A program made the translations under genes and the position numbers. A stretch of 64,000 nt of DNA from Aegilops tauschii subsp. strangulata (taxonomy: Eukaryota; Streptophyta; Magnoliopsida; Poales; Poaceae), in contig NC_053040.3 in the NCBI RefSeq assembly GCF_002575655.3, positions 357,738,267-357,802,266 on the forward strand, read 5' to 3'. The notes under the pieces are model-generated. The model saw nothing but the letters and a program-made list of their open reading frames with translations. It ran no database searches and was not told the origin of the DNA. Below are positions 33,068 to 45,393 of this stretch, in pieces (the first letter of the stretch is position 1; each line of letters starts with the position of its first letter).

Positions 33068-33814
33068 GTCTAGCTTTGGGCTTTTTCACTGGAGTGGCAA
33101 CTTGCTTGCCATTCTTTTTGAAGTTCCCTTTCTTTCCCTTGCCCCTTTTTTTGAAATTAGTATTCTTGTTTAACCATCAACACTTGATGCTATTTCTTGA
33201 TTTCTACCTTCGCCGATTTCAGCATAGCGAAGAGCTTGGGAGTCGTTTTCGTTATCCCTTGCATATTATAGTTCATCACGAAGTTCTAGTAACTTGGTGA
33301 TAGTGAATAGAGAACTCTGTTAATCACTATCTTACCTGGAATATTAAACTCACACTTGATTCAAGCGATTGTAGTAACCAGACATTCTGAGCACATGCTC
33401 ACTAGCTGAGCTATTCTCCTCCATCTTGCAGGCAAAGTACTTGTCAGAGGTCTCATACCTCTTAACATGGGCATGAGTCTGAAATATCATTTTCAGCTCT
33501 TGGAACATCTCATATGCTCCATGTCGTTCAAAACATTTTTTAAGTCCCGGTTCTAAGCCGTAAAGCATTGTGCACTAAACTATCAAGTAGTCATCATACC
33601 GAGCTTGTCAAACGTTCATAACGTCTGCATCTACTCCTGCAATAGGTCTGTCACCTAGCGGTGCATCAAGGACATAATTCTTCTGTGCAGCAATGAGGAT
33701 AATCCTCAGATCACAGACCTAGTCTGCATCATTGCTACTATCATCTTTCAACTTTATTTTCTCTAGGAACATATAAAAAAATAGGGGAGCTATACGCGAG
33801 CTATTGATCTACAA
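33068..33814 (-). pseudogene. Gag fragment of the split Angela-type element, start codon lost
   Basis: Collinear with the gag at 40899-41510. Readable blocks include MLYGLEPGLKKCFERHGAYE and KMEENSSASEHVLRMSGYYN (about 33350-33570). The gag start codon is ATA (33812-33814) where the sister element has ATG. There are several frameshifts. It ends at 33068 with GTCTAG, the right copy of the target duplication made by the element at 25764-33067. Confidence 0.75.
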
Positions 33815-35044
33815 CATAGATATGCAAATACTATTAGGACTAAGTTCATGATAAATTAAGTTCAATTAATCATATTACTTAAGAACTCCCACTTAGATAG
33901 ACATCCCTCGAGTCATCTAAATGATTACGTGATCCAAATCAACTAAACCATGTCCAATCATCACGTGAGATGGATTAGTCTTCAATGGTGAACATCTCTA
34001 TGTTGATCATATCTACTATATGATTCACGTTCGACCTTTCGGTCTCCAATGTTTCGAGGCCATGTCTGTACATGCTAGGCTCGTCAAGTTTAACCCGAGT
34101 ATTCCGCATGTGCAAAACTGTCATGCACCCGTTGTATGTGAACATAGAGCCTATCACACCCGATCATCACGTGGTGTCTCAGCACGATGAACTGTTGCAA
34201 CGGTGCATACTCAGGGAGAACACTTATACCTTGAAATTTTAGTAAGGGAACATCTTACAATGCTACCGCCGTACTAAGGAAAATAAGACGCATAAAAGAT
34301 AAACATCACATGCAATCAAAATATGTGACATGATATGGCCATCATCATCTTGTGCCTTTGATCTCCATCTCCAAAGCACCGTCATGATATCCATCGTCAC
34401 CGGCTTGACACCTTGATCTCCATCGTAGCGTCGTGGTCATCTCGCCAACTATTGCTTCTACAACTATCACTAATGCATAGTGATAAAGTAAAGCAATTAC
34501 ATGGCGTTTGCATTTCATGCAATAAAGCGACAACCATAAGGCTCCTGCCAGTTGCCGATAACTTTTACAAAACATGATCATCTTATACAATAACGTATAT
34601 CACATCATGTCTTGACCATATCACATCACAACATGCCCTGCAAAAACAAGTTAGACGTCCTCTACTTTGTTGTTGCAAGTTTTACGTGGCTGCTACAGGC
34701 ATCTAGCAAGAACCATTCTTACCTACGCATCAAAACCACAATGGTGATTTATCAAGTTTGTTGTTTTAACCTTCAACAAGGACAGGCCGCAGTCAAATTC
34801 GATTCAACTAAAGTAGGAGAAACAGACACCCGCCAGCCACCTTTATGCAAAACTAGTTGCATGTCTGTCGGTGGAACCGGTCTCATGAACGTGGTCATGT
34901 AAGGTTGGTTCGGGCCGCTTCATCCAACAATACCGTCGAATAAAAATAAGACATTGGTGGAAAGCAGTATGACGATCACCACCCACAACTCTTTGTGTTC
35001 TACTCGTGCATATCATCTACGCATAGACCTGGCTCGGATGCCAC
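33815..35044 (-). other. Leader (5' UTR) and primer site of the split Angela-type element
   Basis: Non-coding leader between gag and LTR, collinear with 41511-42745. The primer site GGCATCCGAGCC (minus strand, about 35030-35043) is a decayed version of the TGGTATCAGAGC initiator-Met tRNA site used by Copia elements. Confidence 0.7.
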
Positions 35045-35755
35045 TATTGGGAAACGTAGCATGCAATTTCAAAAAAATTCTACGCTCACGCAAGATCTAT
35101 CTAGGATATGCATAGCAACGAGAGGGGGAGATTATGTCTCCGTACCCTCGTAGACCGAAAGCGGAAGCGTTTGACAACGCGGTTGACAACACCTTCACAA
35201 TCTGTCCCGATCAAGTACCGAAAGTACGACACCTCCGTGTTCAGCACACGTTTAGCTCGATGACGTCCTTGCCTTCTTGATCCAGCAAGACGGGCGAAGT
35301 GGTAGATGAGTTCCGGCAGCACAACGGCATGGTGACGGTGTTGGTGAAGAACAATCTCCGCAGGGCTTCGCCAAGCACAATGGAAACTATGACAGAGGAT
35401 AAACTAGAGGGGACGGAGTTGCCGGCACATGGCTTGTTTATTCTTGATGTGTTCCAGCTGCTAGCCCTGCCCCTCTATTTATATGTTGAGCCTGGGGTCG
35501 AAACTTGGAGTAAAAGCCTCCTCAAACTCGGTCTTGCCCACAAGAAAGAGTCCTTCTCGGACTTCCAGGACCAAACGACACGGTCCTTGGCGTCTAGCCC
35601 AGGGCCAGACGCCAGCGTCTCCGGCATTTGGTCCCCTGGCCTCCGCAAAACTCCTTTTGAACCGACCTAAAGCCTCGTGGGCTTCAACCCTTGGCCGAAC
35701 CATATCATCCTATATATCAATCTTTACCTCTGGACTATTCCGGAACTCCTCGTCA
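35045..35755 (-). repeat. 5' LTR of the split Angela-type element, left part
   Basis: It begins TATTGGGAAACGTAG on the plus strand, the end of the LTR in transcription order (first base after the primer site). It is interrupted at CGTCA (35751-35755) by the complete Angela-type element. Confidence 0.8.
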
Positions 35756-37491
35756 TGTTGGGGAACGTAGTAATTTCAAAAAAATTCCTACGCACACACA
35801 AGATCATGGTGATGCATAGCAACGAGAGGGGAGAGTGTGTCCACGTACCCTCGTAGACCGAAAGCGGAAGCGTTAGCACAACGCGGTTGATGTAGTCGTA
35901 CGTCTTCACGTTCCGACCGATCAAGTACCGAACGTACGGCACCTCCGAGTTCAGCACATGTTCAACTCGATGACGTCCCTCGAACTCCGATCCAACCGAG
36001 CTTTGAGGGAGAGTTTCGTCAACACGATGGCGTGGTGACGATGATGATGTTCTACCGATGCAGGGCTTCGCCTTAGCACCGCTATGATATGATCGAGGTG
36101 GATTATGGTGGAGGGGGGCACCGCACACGGCTAAAAGATCAATGATCAATCGTTGTGTCTCAAGGGGGTGCCTCCCTCCCCGTATATAAAGGAGTGGAGG
36201 AGGGGGAGGGGGCCGGCTACCCTTGGCGCGCCCCATGAGGAGTCCTACTCCCACCGGGAGTAGGACTCCCCCCTTTCCATATTGGAGTAGGAGAGGAGAG
36301 GGAAGGAGAGACAGGGGGAAAGGAAAGGGGGGGCGCCGCCCCCTCCTTATCCAATTCGGACCTGGGGGCGAGGGGCGCGCGGCTGCCCCTTGGCCGCCTC
36401 TCCTCTTCCACCACTTGGGCCCATGAGGCCCAATAACCTCCGGGGGGTTCCGGAAACCCCCCAGTACTCCGGTATATATCCGATAACTCCCGGAACCATT
36501 CCGGTGTCCGAATATAGTCGTCCAATATATCAATCTTCATGTCTCGACCATTTCGAGACTCCTCGTCTTGTCCGTGATCACATCTGGGACTCCGAACTAC
36601 GTTCGGTACATCAAAATACATAAACTCATAATATAACCGTCATAGAACTTTAAGCGTGCGGACCCTACGGGTTCGAGAACTATGTAGACATGACCGAGAG
36701 TACGTCTCCGGTCAATAACCAATAGCGGAACCTGGATGCTCATGTTGGCTCCTACATATTCTACGAAGATCTTTATCGGTCAAACCGCATAACAACATAC
36801 GTTGTTCCCTTTGTCATCAGTATGTTACTTGCCCGAGATTCGATCGTCGGTATCTCAATACCTAGTTCAATCTCGTTACCGGCAAGTCTCTTTACTCGTT
36901 CCGTAATACATCATCCCGCAACTAACTCATTAGTTGCAATGCTTGCAAGGCTTATAGTGATATGCATTACCGAGTGGGCCTAGAGATACCTCTCCGACAA
37001 TCGGAGTGACAAATCCTAATCTCGAAATACGCCAACCCAACAAGTACCTTCGGAGACACCTGTAGAGCACCTTTATAATCACCCAGTTACGTTGTGACGT
37101 TTGGTAGCACACAAAGTGTTCCTCCGGTAAACGGGAGTTTCATAACCTCATAGTTATAGGAACATGTATAAGTCATGAAGAAAGCAATAGCAACGTACTA
37201 AAGGATCAAGTGCTAGGCTAACGGAATGGATCAAGTCAATCACATCATCCTCCTAATGATGTGATCCCGTTAATCAAATGACAACTCTTTGTCTATGGCT
37301 AGGAAACATAACCAGCTCTGATTAACGAGCTAGTCAAGTAGAGGCATACTAGTGACATTCTGTTTGTCTATGTATTCACACATGTATCATGTTTCCGGTT
37401 AATACAATTCTAGCATGAATAATAAACATTTATCATGATATAAGGAAATAAATAATAATTTTATTATTGCCTCTAGGGCATATTTCGTTCA
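35756..37491 (-). repeat. 3' LTR of the complete Angela-type element
   Basis: Same ends as the 5' LTR, with TGAACGAAATATGCCC as its first bases. Preceded on the minus strand by the polypurine tract AAGTGGGAGAC (37492-37502). Confidence 0.92.
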
Positions 37492-37524
37492 GTCTCCCAC
37501 TTGCACTAGAGTCAATAATCTAGA

Positions 37525-39126
37525 TTACACAGTAATGATTCTAACACCCATGGAGTCTTGGTGCTGATCATGTTTTGCTCGTGGAAGAGGCTTAGTCAAC
37601 GGGTCTGCAACATTCAGATCCGTATGTATTTTGCAAATCTCTATGTCTCCCACCTGGACTTGATCCCGGATGGAGTTGAAGCGTCTCTTGATGTGCTTGG
37701 TTCTCTTGTGAAATCTAGATTCCTTTGCCAATGCAATTGCACCAGTATTGTCCCAAAAGATTTTCATTGGACCCGATGCACTAGGTATGACACCTAGATC
37801 GGATATGAACTCCTTCATCCAGACTCCTTCATTTGCTGCTTCCGAAGCAGCTATGTACTCCGCTTCACATGTAGATCCCGCTACGACGCTTTGTTTAGAA
37901 CTGCACCAACTGACAGCTCCACCGTTCAATATAAACACGTATCCGGTTTGCGATTTAGAATCGTCCGGATCAGTGTCAAAGCTTGCATCGACGTAACCGT
38001 TTACGACGAGCTCTTTGTCACCTCCATAAATGAGAAATATATCCTTAGTCCTTCTCAAGTATTTCAGGATGTTCTTGACCGCTGTCCAGTGATCCACTCC
38101 TGGATTACTTTGGTACCTCCCTCCTAAACTAATAGCAAGGCACACATCAGGTCTGGTACACAGCATTACATACATGATAGAGCCTATGGCTGAAGCATAG
38201 GGAATATCTTTCATTTTCTCTCTATCTTCTGTAGTGGTCAGACATTGAGTCTTACTCAACTTCACACCTTGTAACACAGGCAAGAACCCTTTCTTTGCTT
38301 GATCCATTTTGAACTTCTTCAAAACTTTTTCAAGGTATGTGCTTTGTGAAAGTCCAATTAAGCGTCTTGATCTATCTCTATAGATCTTGATGCCCAATAT
38401 ATAAGCAGCTTCACCGAGGTCTTTCATTGAAAAACTCTTATTCAAATATCCCTTTATGCTATCCAGAAATTCTATATCATTTTTGATGAAAAATATGTCA
38501 TCCACATATAATATCAGAAATGCTACAGAGCTCCCACTCACTTTCTTGTAAATACAGGCTTCTCCAAAAGTCTGTATAAAACCATATGCTTTGATCACAC
38601 TATCAAAACGTTTATTCCAACTCCGAGAGGTTTGCACCAGTCCATAAATGGATCGCTGGAGCTTGCACACTTTGTTAGCTCCCTTTGGATCAACAAAACC
38701 TTCCGGTTGCATCATATACAACTCTTCTTCCAGAAATCCATTCAGGAATGCAGTTTTGACATCCATTTGCCAAATTTCATAATCATAAAATGCAGCAATT
38801 GCTAACATGATTCGGACAGACTTAAGCATCGCTACGGGTGAGAAGGTCTCATCGTAGTCAACCCCTTGAACTTGTCGAAAACCTTCTGCAACAAGTCGAG
38901 CTTTATAGACAGTAACATTACCGTCAGCGCCAGTCTTCTTCTTGAAGATCCATTTATTCTCGATGGCTTGCCGATCATCGGGAAAGTCAACCAAAGTCCA
39001 TACTTTGTTCTCATACATGGATCCCGTCTCGGATTTCATGGCCTCAAGCCATTTTGCGAAATCTGGGCTCACCATCGCTTCTTCATAGTTCGTAGGTTCG
39101 TCATGGTCTAGTAACATAACCTCCAG
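37525..39126 (-). pseudogene. Reverse transcriptase-RNase H segment of the Angela-type element
   Basis: An open frame of 530 codons with no internal damage seen, but it is reached only through a frameshift near 39120. The RT domain has WQMDVKTAFLNGFLEEELYM, the catalytic YVDD (near 38500, about residue 205) and LGIKIYRD. RNase H follows with YVDASFDTDPDD, CEAEYIAASEAANE and WDNTGAIALA, which carry the acidic metal-binding residues. The enzyme pair would convert element RNA to cDNA in cytoplasmic particles. The ATG at 39117 is inside the polyprotein and is not a natural start. Confidence 0.85.
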
Positions 39127-40373
39127 AAAGGATTACCGTACCACTCTGGTGCGGATTTTACTCTGGTTGACCTACGAGGCTTAGTAACAACTTGATCTGA
39201 AGTTTCATGATCATCATCATTAACTTCCTCACTAATTGGTATAGACGCCACAGGAACCGGTTTCTGTGATGAACTACTTTCCAATAAGGGAGCAGGTACA
39301 GTTACCTCATCAAGTTCTACTTTCCTCCCACTCACTTCTTTCGAGAGAAACTCCTTCTCTAGAAAGGATCCATTCTTGGCAACAAATGTCTTGCCTTCGG
39401 ATCTGTGATAGAAGGTGTACCCAACAGATTCTTTTGGGTATCCTATGAAGACACATTGCTCCGATTTGGGTTCGAGCTTATCAGGTTGAAGCTTTTTCAC
39501 ATAAGCATCGCAACCCCAAACTTTAAGAAAGGATAACTTTGGTTTCTTGCCAAACCACAGTTCATAAGGCATTGTCTCAACGGATTTTGATGGTGCCCTA
39601 TTTAACGTGAATGCGGCCGTCTCTAAAGCATAACCCCAAAACGATAGCGGTAAATCAGTAAGAGACATCATAGATCGCACCATATCTAGTAAAGTACGAT
39701 TACGACGTTCGGACACACCATTATGCTGTGGTGTTCCATGTGGCGTGAGTTGCGAAACTATTCCGCATTGTTTCAGATGTAGACCAAATTCGTAACTCAA
39801 ATATTCTCCTCCACGATCAGATCGTAGAAACATTATTTTCTTGTTACGATGATTTTCAACTTCACTCTGAAATTCTTTGAACTTTTCAAATGTTTCAGAC
39901 TTATGTTTCATTAAGTAGATATACCCATATTTGCTTAAATCATCTGTGAAGGTGAGAAAATAACGATACCCGCCGCGAGCCTCAACATTCGTTGGACCAC
40001 ATACATTAGTATGTATGATCTCCAACAAATCAGTTGCTCGCTCCATAGTTCTGGAGAATGGCATTTTAGTCATCTTGCCCATGAGGCATGGTTCGCAAGT
40101 ACCAAGTGATTCATAATCAAGTGATTCAAAAAGTCCATCAGTATGGAGTTTCTTCATGCGCTTTACACCAATATGACCCAAACGGCAGTGCCACAAATAA
40201 GTTGCACTATCATTATCAACTCTGCATCTTTTGGCTTCAACATTATGAATATGTGTATCACTACTGTCGAGATTCGTCAAAAATAGACCACTCTTCAAGG
40301 GTGCATGACCATAAAAGATATTACTCATATAAATAGAACAACCATTATTCTCAGATTTAAATGAATAACCGTC
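39108..40373 (-). pseudogene. Integrase segment of the Angela-type element, first catalytic Asp replaced
   Basis: Same frame as gag and protease. The zinc-binding HHCC domain is present (WHCRLGHIGVKRM ... CEPCLMGK). The DDE core keeps LRSDRGGEY and NGVSERRNR, but the first catalytic position reads IHTNVCGP, with Asn (codon 40005-40007) where Asp is expected. Integrase would insert the cDNA into chromosomes, and this copy should be inactive. The frame runs through the integrase C-terminal region (GYPKESVGYTFYH) to a stop at 39108-39110, just after a one-base shift near 39117-39127. RT continues in another frame. Confidence 0.85.
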
Positions 40374-40898
40374 TCACATCAAACAAGATCCAGATATAAT
40401 GTTCCTGCTCAACGCTGGCACCAAATAACAATTATTTAGGTCTAAAACTAATCCCGAAGGTAGATGTAGAGGTAGCGTGCTGACGGCGATCACATCGACT
40501 TTGGATCCATTTCCCACGCGCATCGTCACCTCGTCCTTAGCCAGTGTCCGCTTAATCCGTAGTCCCTGTTTCGAGTTGCAAATATTAGCAACAAAACCAG
40601 TATCAAATACCCAGGTGCTACTGCGAGCTCTGGTAAGGTACACATCAATAACATGTATATCACATATACTTTTGTTCACCTTGCCATCCTTCTTATCCGC
40701 CAAATACTTGGGGCAGTTCCGCTTCCAGTGACCAGTCTGCTTGCAGTAGAAGCACTCAGTCTCAGGCTTAGGTCGAGACTTGGGTTTCTTCTCTTGATCA
40801 GCAACTTGTTTGCTGTTCTTCTTGAAGTTCCCCTTCTTCTTCCCTTTGCCCTTTTTCTTGAAACTGGTGGTCTTATTAACCATCAACACTTGATGCTC
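40374..40898 (-). pseudogene. Zinc knuckle and aspartic protease segment of the Angela-type element
   Basis: It continues the gag frame after the TAG. It has a Lys-rich tract (KKKGKGKKKGNFKK), a CCHC knuckle (CFYCKQTGHWKRNC, Cx2Cx4Hx4C) that would bind RNA, and a protease active site VFDTG followed by FVANICNSKQG. The usual Ser after DTG is Phe here. A TGA at 40374-40376 ends the frame. The next segment (integrase) lies in the same frame, so this too is a nonsense codon inside the polyprotein. Confidence 0.8.
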
Positions 40899-41510
40899 CT
40901 ACTTGATTTCTACCTTCGCAGCCTTTAGCATTGCGAAGAGCTCGGGAATCGTCTTATCCATCCCTTGCATGTTATAGTTCATCACGAAGCTCTTGTAGCT
41001 TGGTGGTAGTGATTGAACAATTCTGTCAATGACGCTATCATCCGGAAGATTAACTCCCAGTTGAATCAAGTGATTGTTATACCCAGACATTCTGAGTATA
41101 TGCTCACTGACAGAACTATTCTCCTCCATCTTGCAGCTGTAGAACTTATTGGAGACTTCATATCTCTCAATCTGGGCATTTGCTTGAAATATTAACTTCA
41201 ACTCCTGGAACATCTCATATGCTCCATGACGTTCAAAACGTCGTTGTAGTCCCGGTTCTAAGCCGTAAAGCATGGCACACCGAACTATCAAGTAGTCATC
41301 AGCTTTGCTCTGCCAGACGTTCATAACATCTGGTGTTGCTCCTGCAGCAGGTTTGGCACCTAGCGGTGCTTCCAGGACGTAATTCTTCTGTGCAGCAATG
41401 AGGATAATCCTCAAGTTATGGACCCAGTCCATGTAATTGCTACCATCATCTTTCAACTTTGCTTTCTCAAGGAACGAATTAAAATTCAATGGAACAACAG
41501 CACGAGCCAT
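40899..41510 (-). pseudogene. Gag of the Angela-type element, ends at a premature TAG
   Basis: ATG 41510 opens a 203-codon frame. It contains a Copia Gag (UBN2-type) domain: MDWVHNLRIILIAAQKNYVL near the start, then MLYGLEPGLQRRFERHGAYE and NLPDDSVIDRIVQSLPPSYK. Gag would form the virus-like particle in the cytoplasm. The frame stops at TAG 40899-40901, directly before sequence that continues in the same frame into the zinc knuckle and protease. The stop is therefore a nonsense mutation, not the natural end. The start is supported by collinearity with other Angela-type gag genes. Confidence 0.85.
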
Positions 41511-42745
41511 CTATCTACAACAACATAGACATGCAAAAAACTATCAGGTACTAAGTTCATGATAAATTTAAGTTCAATTAATCATATTACTTAAGAACTC
41601 CCACTTAGATAGACATCCCTCTAATCATCTAAGTGATCACGTGATCCAAATCAACTAAACCATAACCGATCATCACGTGAAATGGAGTAGTTTTCAATGG
41701 TGAACATCACTATGTTGATCATATCTACTATATGATTCACGCTCGACATTTCGGTCTCAGTGTTCTGAGGCTATATCTGCATATGTTAGGCTCGTCAAGT
41801 TTAACCTGAGTATTCTACGTGTGCAAAACTGGCTTGCACCCGTTGTAGATGGACGTAGAGCTTATCACACACGATCATCATGTGGTGTCTGGGCACGACG
41901 AACTTTGGCAACGGTGCATACTCAGGGAGAACACTTTTATCTTGAAATTTAGTGAGAGATCATCTTATAATGCTACCATCAATCAAAGCAAGATAAGATG
42001 CATAAAAGATAAACATCACATGCAATCAATATAAGTGATATGATATGGCCATCATCATCTTGTGCTTGTGATCTCCATCTCCGAAGCACCGTCATGATCA
42101 CCATCGGCACCGGCGCGACACCTTGATCTCCATCGTAGCATCGTTGTTGTCTCGCCAACTATTGCTTCTACGACTATCGCTACCGCTTAGTGATAAAGTA
42201 AAGCAATTACAGGGCGATTGCATTGCATACAATAAAGCGACAACCATATGGCTCCTGCCAGTTGCCGATAACTCGGTTACAAAACATGATCATCTCATAC
42301 AATAAAATATAGCATCATGCCTTGACCATATCACATCACAACATGCCCTGCAATAACAAGTTAGACGTCCTCTACTTTGTTGTTGCAAGTTTTACGTGGC
42401 TGCTACGGGCTGAGCAAGAACCGTTCTTACCTACGCATCAAAGCCACAACGATAATTCGTCAAGTTAGTGTTGTTTTAACCTTCTCAAGGACCGGGCGTA
42501 GCCACACTCGGTTCAACTAAAGTTGGAGAAACTGACACCCGCTAGTCACCTATGTGCAAAGCAAGGCGGTAAAACCAGTCTCGCGTAAGCGTACACGTAA
42601 TGTCGGTCCGGGCCGCTTCATCCAACAATACCGCCGCACCAAAGTGTGACATGCTGGTAAGCAGTATGACTTGTATCGCCCACAACTCACTTGTGTTCTA
42701 CTCGTGCATATAACATCAACGCATAAAACCAGGCTCGGATGCCAC
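41511..42745 (-). other. Leader and primer binding site
   Basis: A long non-coding leader between LTR and gag. The primer site TGGCATCCGAGCC (42732-42744, minus) follows the LTR by one base and is close to the TGGTATCAGAGC initiator-Met tRNA site. No frame was seen. Confidence 0.75.
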
Positions 42746-44478
42746 TGTTGGGGAACGTAGTAATTTCAAAAAAATTCCTACGCACATGCAAGATCATGGT
42801 GATGCATAGCAACGAGAGGGGATAGTGTGTCCACGTACCCTCGAAGACCGAAAGCGGAAGCGTTAGCACAACGCGGTTGATGTAGTCGTACGTCTTCACG
42901 ATCCGACCGATCAAGTACCGAACGTACGGCACCTCCGAGTTCAGCACACGTTCAACTCGATGAAGTCCCTCGAACTCCGATCCAGCCGAGCTTTGAGGGA
43001 GAGTTTCGTCAGCACGACGGCATGGTAACAATGATGATGTTCTACCGACGCAGGGCTTCGCCTAAGCACCGCTACGATATGATCGAGGTGGATTATGGTG
43101 GAGGGGGTACCGCACACGGCTAAAAGATCAATGATCAATCGTTGTGTCTCAAGGGGGTGCCTCCCTCCCCGTATATAAAGGAGTGGAGGAGGGGGAGGGG
43201 GCCGGCCACCCTTGGCGGGCCCCATGAGGAGTCCTACTCCCACCGGGAGTAGGACCCCCCTTTCCATATTGGAGTAGGAGAGGAGAGGAGAGGAGAGAGA
43301 GGGGGAAAGGAAAGGGGGGGCGCCTCCCCCCTCCTTATCCAATTCGGACCTGGGGGGAGGGGCGCGCCGCTGCCCCTTGGCCGCCTCTCCTCTTCCACCA
43401 CTTGGGCCCATGAGGCCCAATGACCTCCGGGGGGTTCCGGAAACCCCCCGGTACTCCGGTATATATCCGATAACCCCCGGAACCATTCCGGTGTCCGAAT
43501 ATAGTCGTCCAATATATCAATCTTCATGTCTCGACCATTTCGAGACTCCTCGTCTTGTCCGTGATCACATCCAGGACTCCGAACTACGTTCGGTACATGA
43601 AAATACATAAACTCGTAATATAACCGTCATAGAACTTTAAGCGTGCGGACCCTACGGGTTCGAGAACTATGTAGACATGACCGAGAGTACGTCTCCGGTC
43701 AATAACCAATAGCGGAACCTGGATGCTCATATTGGCTCCTACATATTCTACGAAGATCTTTATCGGTCAAACCGCATAACAACATACGTTGTTTCCTTTG
43801 TCATCGGTATGTTACTTGCCCGAGATTCGATCGTCGGTATCTCAATACCTAGTTCAATCTCGTTACGGGCAAGTCTTTTTACTCGTTCCGTAATACATCA
43901 TCCCGCAACTAACTCATTAGTTGCAATGCTTGCAAGGCTTATAGTGATGTGCATTACCGAGTGGGCCCATAGATACCTCTCCGACAATCAGAGTGACAAA
44001 TCCTAATCTCGAAATACGCCAACCCAACAAGTACCTTCGGAGACACCTGTAGATCACCTTTATAATCACCCAGTTACGTTGTGACGTTTGGTAGCACATA
44101 AAGTGTTCCTCCGGTAAACGGGAGTTGCATAATCTCATAGTTATAGGAACATGTATAAGTCATGAAGAAAGCAATAGAAACATACTAAACGATCAAGTGC
44201 TAGGCTAACGGAATGGGTCAAGTCAATCACATCATTCTCCTAATGATGTGATCCCGTTAATCAAATGATAACTCTTTGTCCATGGCTAGGAAACATAACC
44301 ATCTCTGATTAACGAGCTAGTCAAGTAGAGGCATACTAGTGACATTCTGTTTGTCTATGTATTCACAGATGTATCATGTTTCCGGTTAATACAATTCTAG
44401 CATGAATAATAAACATTTATCATGATATAAGGAAATAAATAATAACTTTATTATTGCCTCTAGGGCATATTTCCTTCA
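42746..44478 (-). repeat. 5' LTR of the complete Angela-type element
   Basis: The minus strand starts TGAAGGAAATATGCCC (44478) and ends CTACGTTCCCCAACA (42746). A TATA box (CTTTATATAC, minus) lies at 43171-43180. Confidence 0.92.
43171..43180 (-). promoter_or_regulatory. TATA box of the 5' LTR
   Basis: The minus strand reads CTCCTTTATATACGGGG. The same sequence is kept in the 3' LTR at 36180-36191. Confidence 0.6.
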
Positions 44479-45393
44479 CGTCATCTCCGTGATCTCATCC
44501 GAGACTCCGAACAACATTAGGTCACCAATATACATAACTCATATAGTAATATATCGTCAACGAACGTTAAGCGTGCGTACCCTATGGGTTCGAGAACTAT
44601 GTAGGCATGACCGGGACATCTCTCTGGTCAATAACCAATAGCGGAACCTGGATGCCCATATTGGCTCCTACATATTCTACGAAGATCTTTATCGATCGAA
44701 CCTTATGACAACATATGTAATTCCCTTTGTCTATCGGTATGTTACTTGCCCGAGATTCGATCGTCGGTATCTTCTTTCCTAGTTCAATCTCGTTACCGGC
44801 AAGTCTCTTTACTCGTTCCGTAATGAATCATCCCGTAACTAACTGATTAGTCACATTGCTTGCAAGGCTTATTATGATGTGCAGATACCTCTCCGATACT
44901 AGGAGTGACAAATCCTAATCTCGATCTATGCCAACCCAACAAACACCTTCGGAGATACTTGTAGAGCATCTTTATAATCACCCAGTTACGTTGTGACGTT
45001 TGATAGCACACAAGGCATTCCTCCGGTATCCGGGAGTTGCATAATCCCATAGTCGAAGGAATATGTATTTGACATGAAGAAAGCAATAGCAATAAAACTG
45101 AACGATCAATATGCTATGCTAATGGATGGATCTTGTCCATCACATCATTCTCCTAATGATGTGATCCCGTTATCAAATGACAACTCATGTCCATGGTTAG
45201 GAAACGTTAACCATCTTTGATCAACGAGCTAGTCAACTAGAGGCTCACTAGGGACTCAGTGTTTTGTCTATGTATTCACGCATGTATTAAGGTTTCCAAT
45301 CAATACAATTCTAGCATGAATAATAAACATTTATCATGAATAAGGAAATATAAAATAACAACTTCATATTGCCTCTAGGGCATATTTCCTTCA
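44479..45393 (-). repeat. 5' LTR of the split Angela-type element, right part
   Basis: It resumes with CGTCA (44479-44483). It ends on the plus strand with GGGCATATTTCCTTCA, that is, the LTR start TGAAGGAAATATGCCC on the minus strand. Together the two parts give about 1620 bp. Confidence 0.85.

Larger units (their letters stand above)
35756..44478 (-). mobile_element. Complete Angela-type Copia element (8723 bp)
   Basis: LTRs at 35756-37491 (3', 1736 bp) and 42746-44478 (5', 1733 bp). The target duplication CGTCA is on both sides (35751-35755 and 44479-44483). Leader, gag, protease, integrase, RT and RNase H follow in Copia order on the minus strand. About 50-55 base differences were counted by eye between LTRs (about 3%). 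At the commonly used grass rate of 1.3e-8 per site per year this suggests an insertion near 1.2 million years ago. It landed in the LTR of a relative in the same orientation. Confidence 0.92.
25247..45393 (-). mobile_element. Angela-type Copia element, 5' arm, split by two further insertions
   Basis: Minus-strand pieces: gag-protease end (25247-25763), gag start and leader (33068-35044), and 5' LTR (35045-35755 and 44479-45393). They are collinear with the complete element at 35756-44478. The gaps are filled by a Sabrina-like element and that Angela-type element, each with matching target duplications. The rest of pol and the 3' LTR must lie beyond the left edge, past the element at 13882-25246. 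The outer target copy is CAAAG (45394-45398), within another Copia LTR. Confidence 0.85.

Noticed and set aside
36240..36270. Rho-independent-type terminator hairpin (AGTCCTACTCCC/GGGAGTAGGACT)
   Set aside because: It is a palindrome inside an Angela-type LTR of a plant; bacterial-type termination does not apply.
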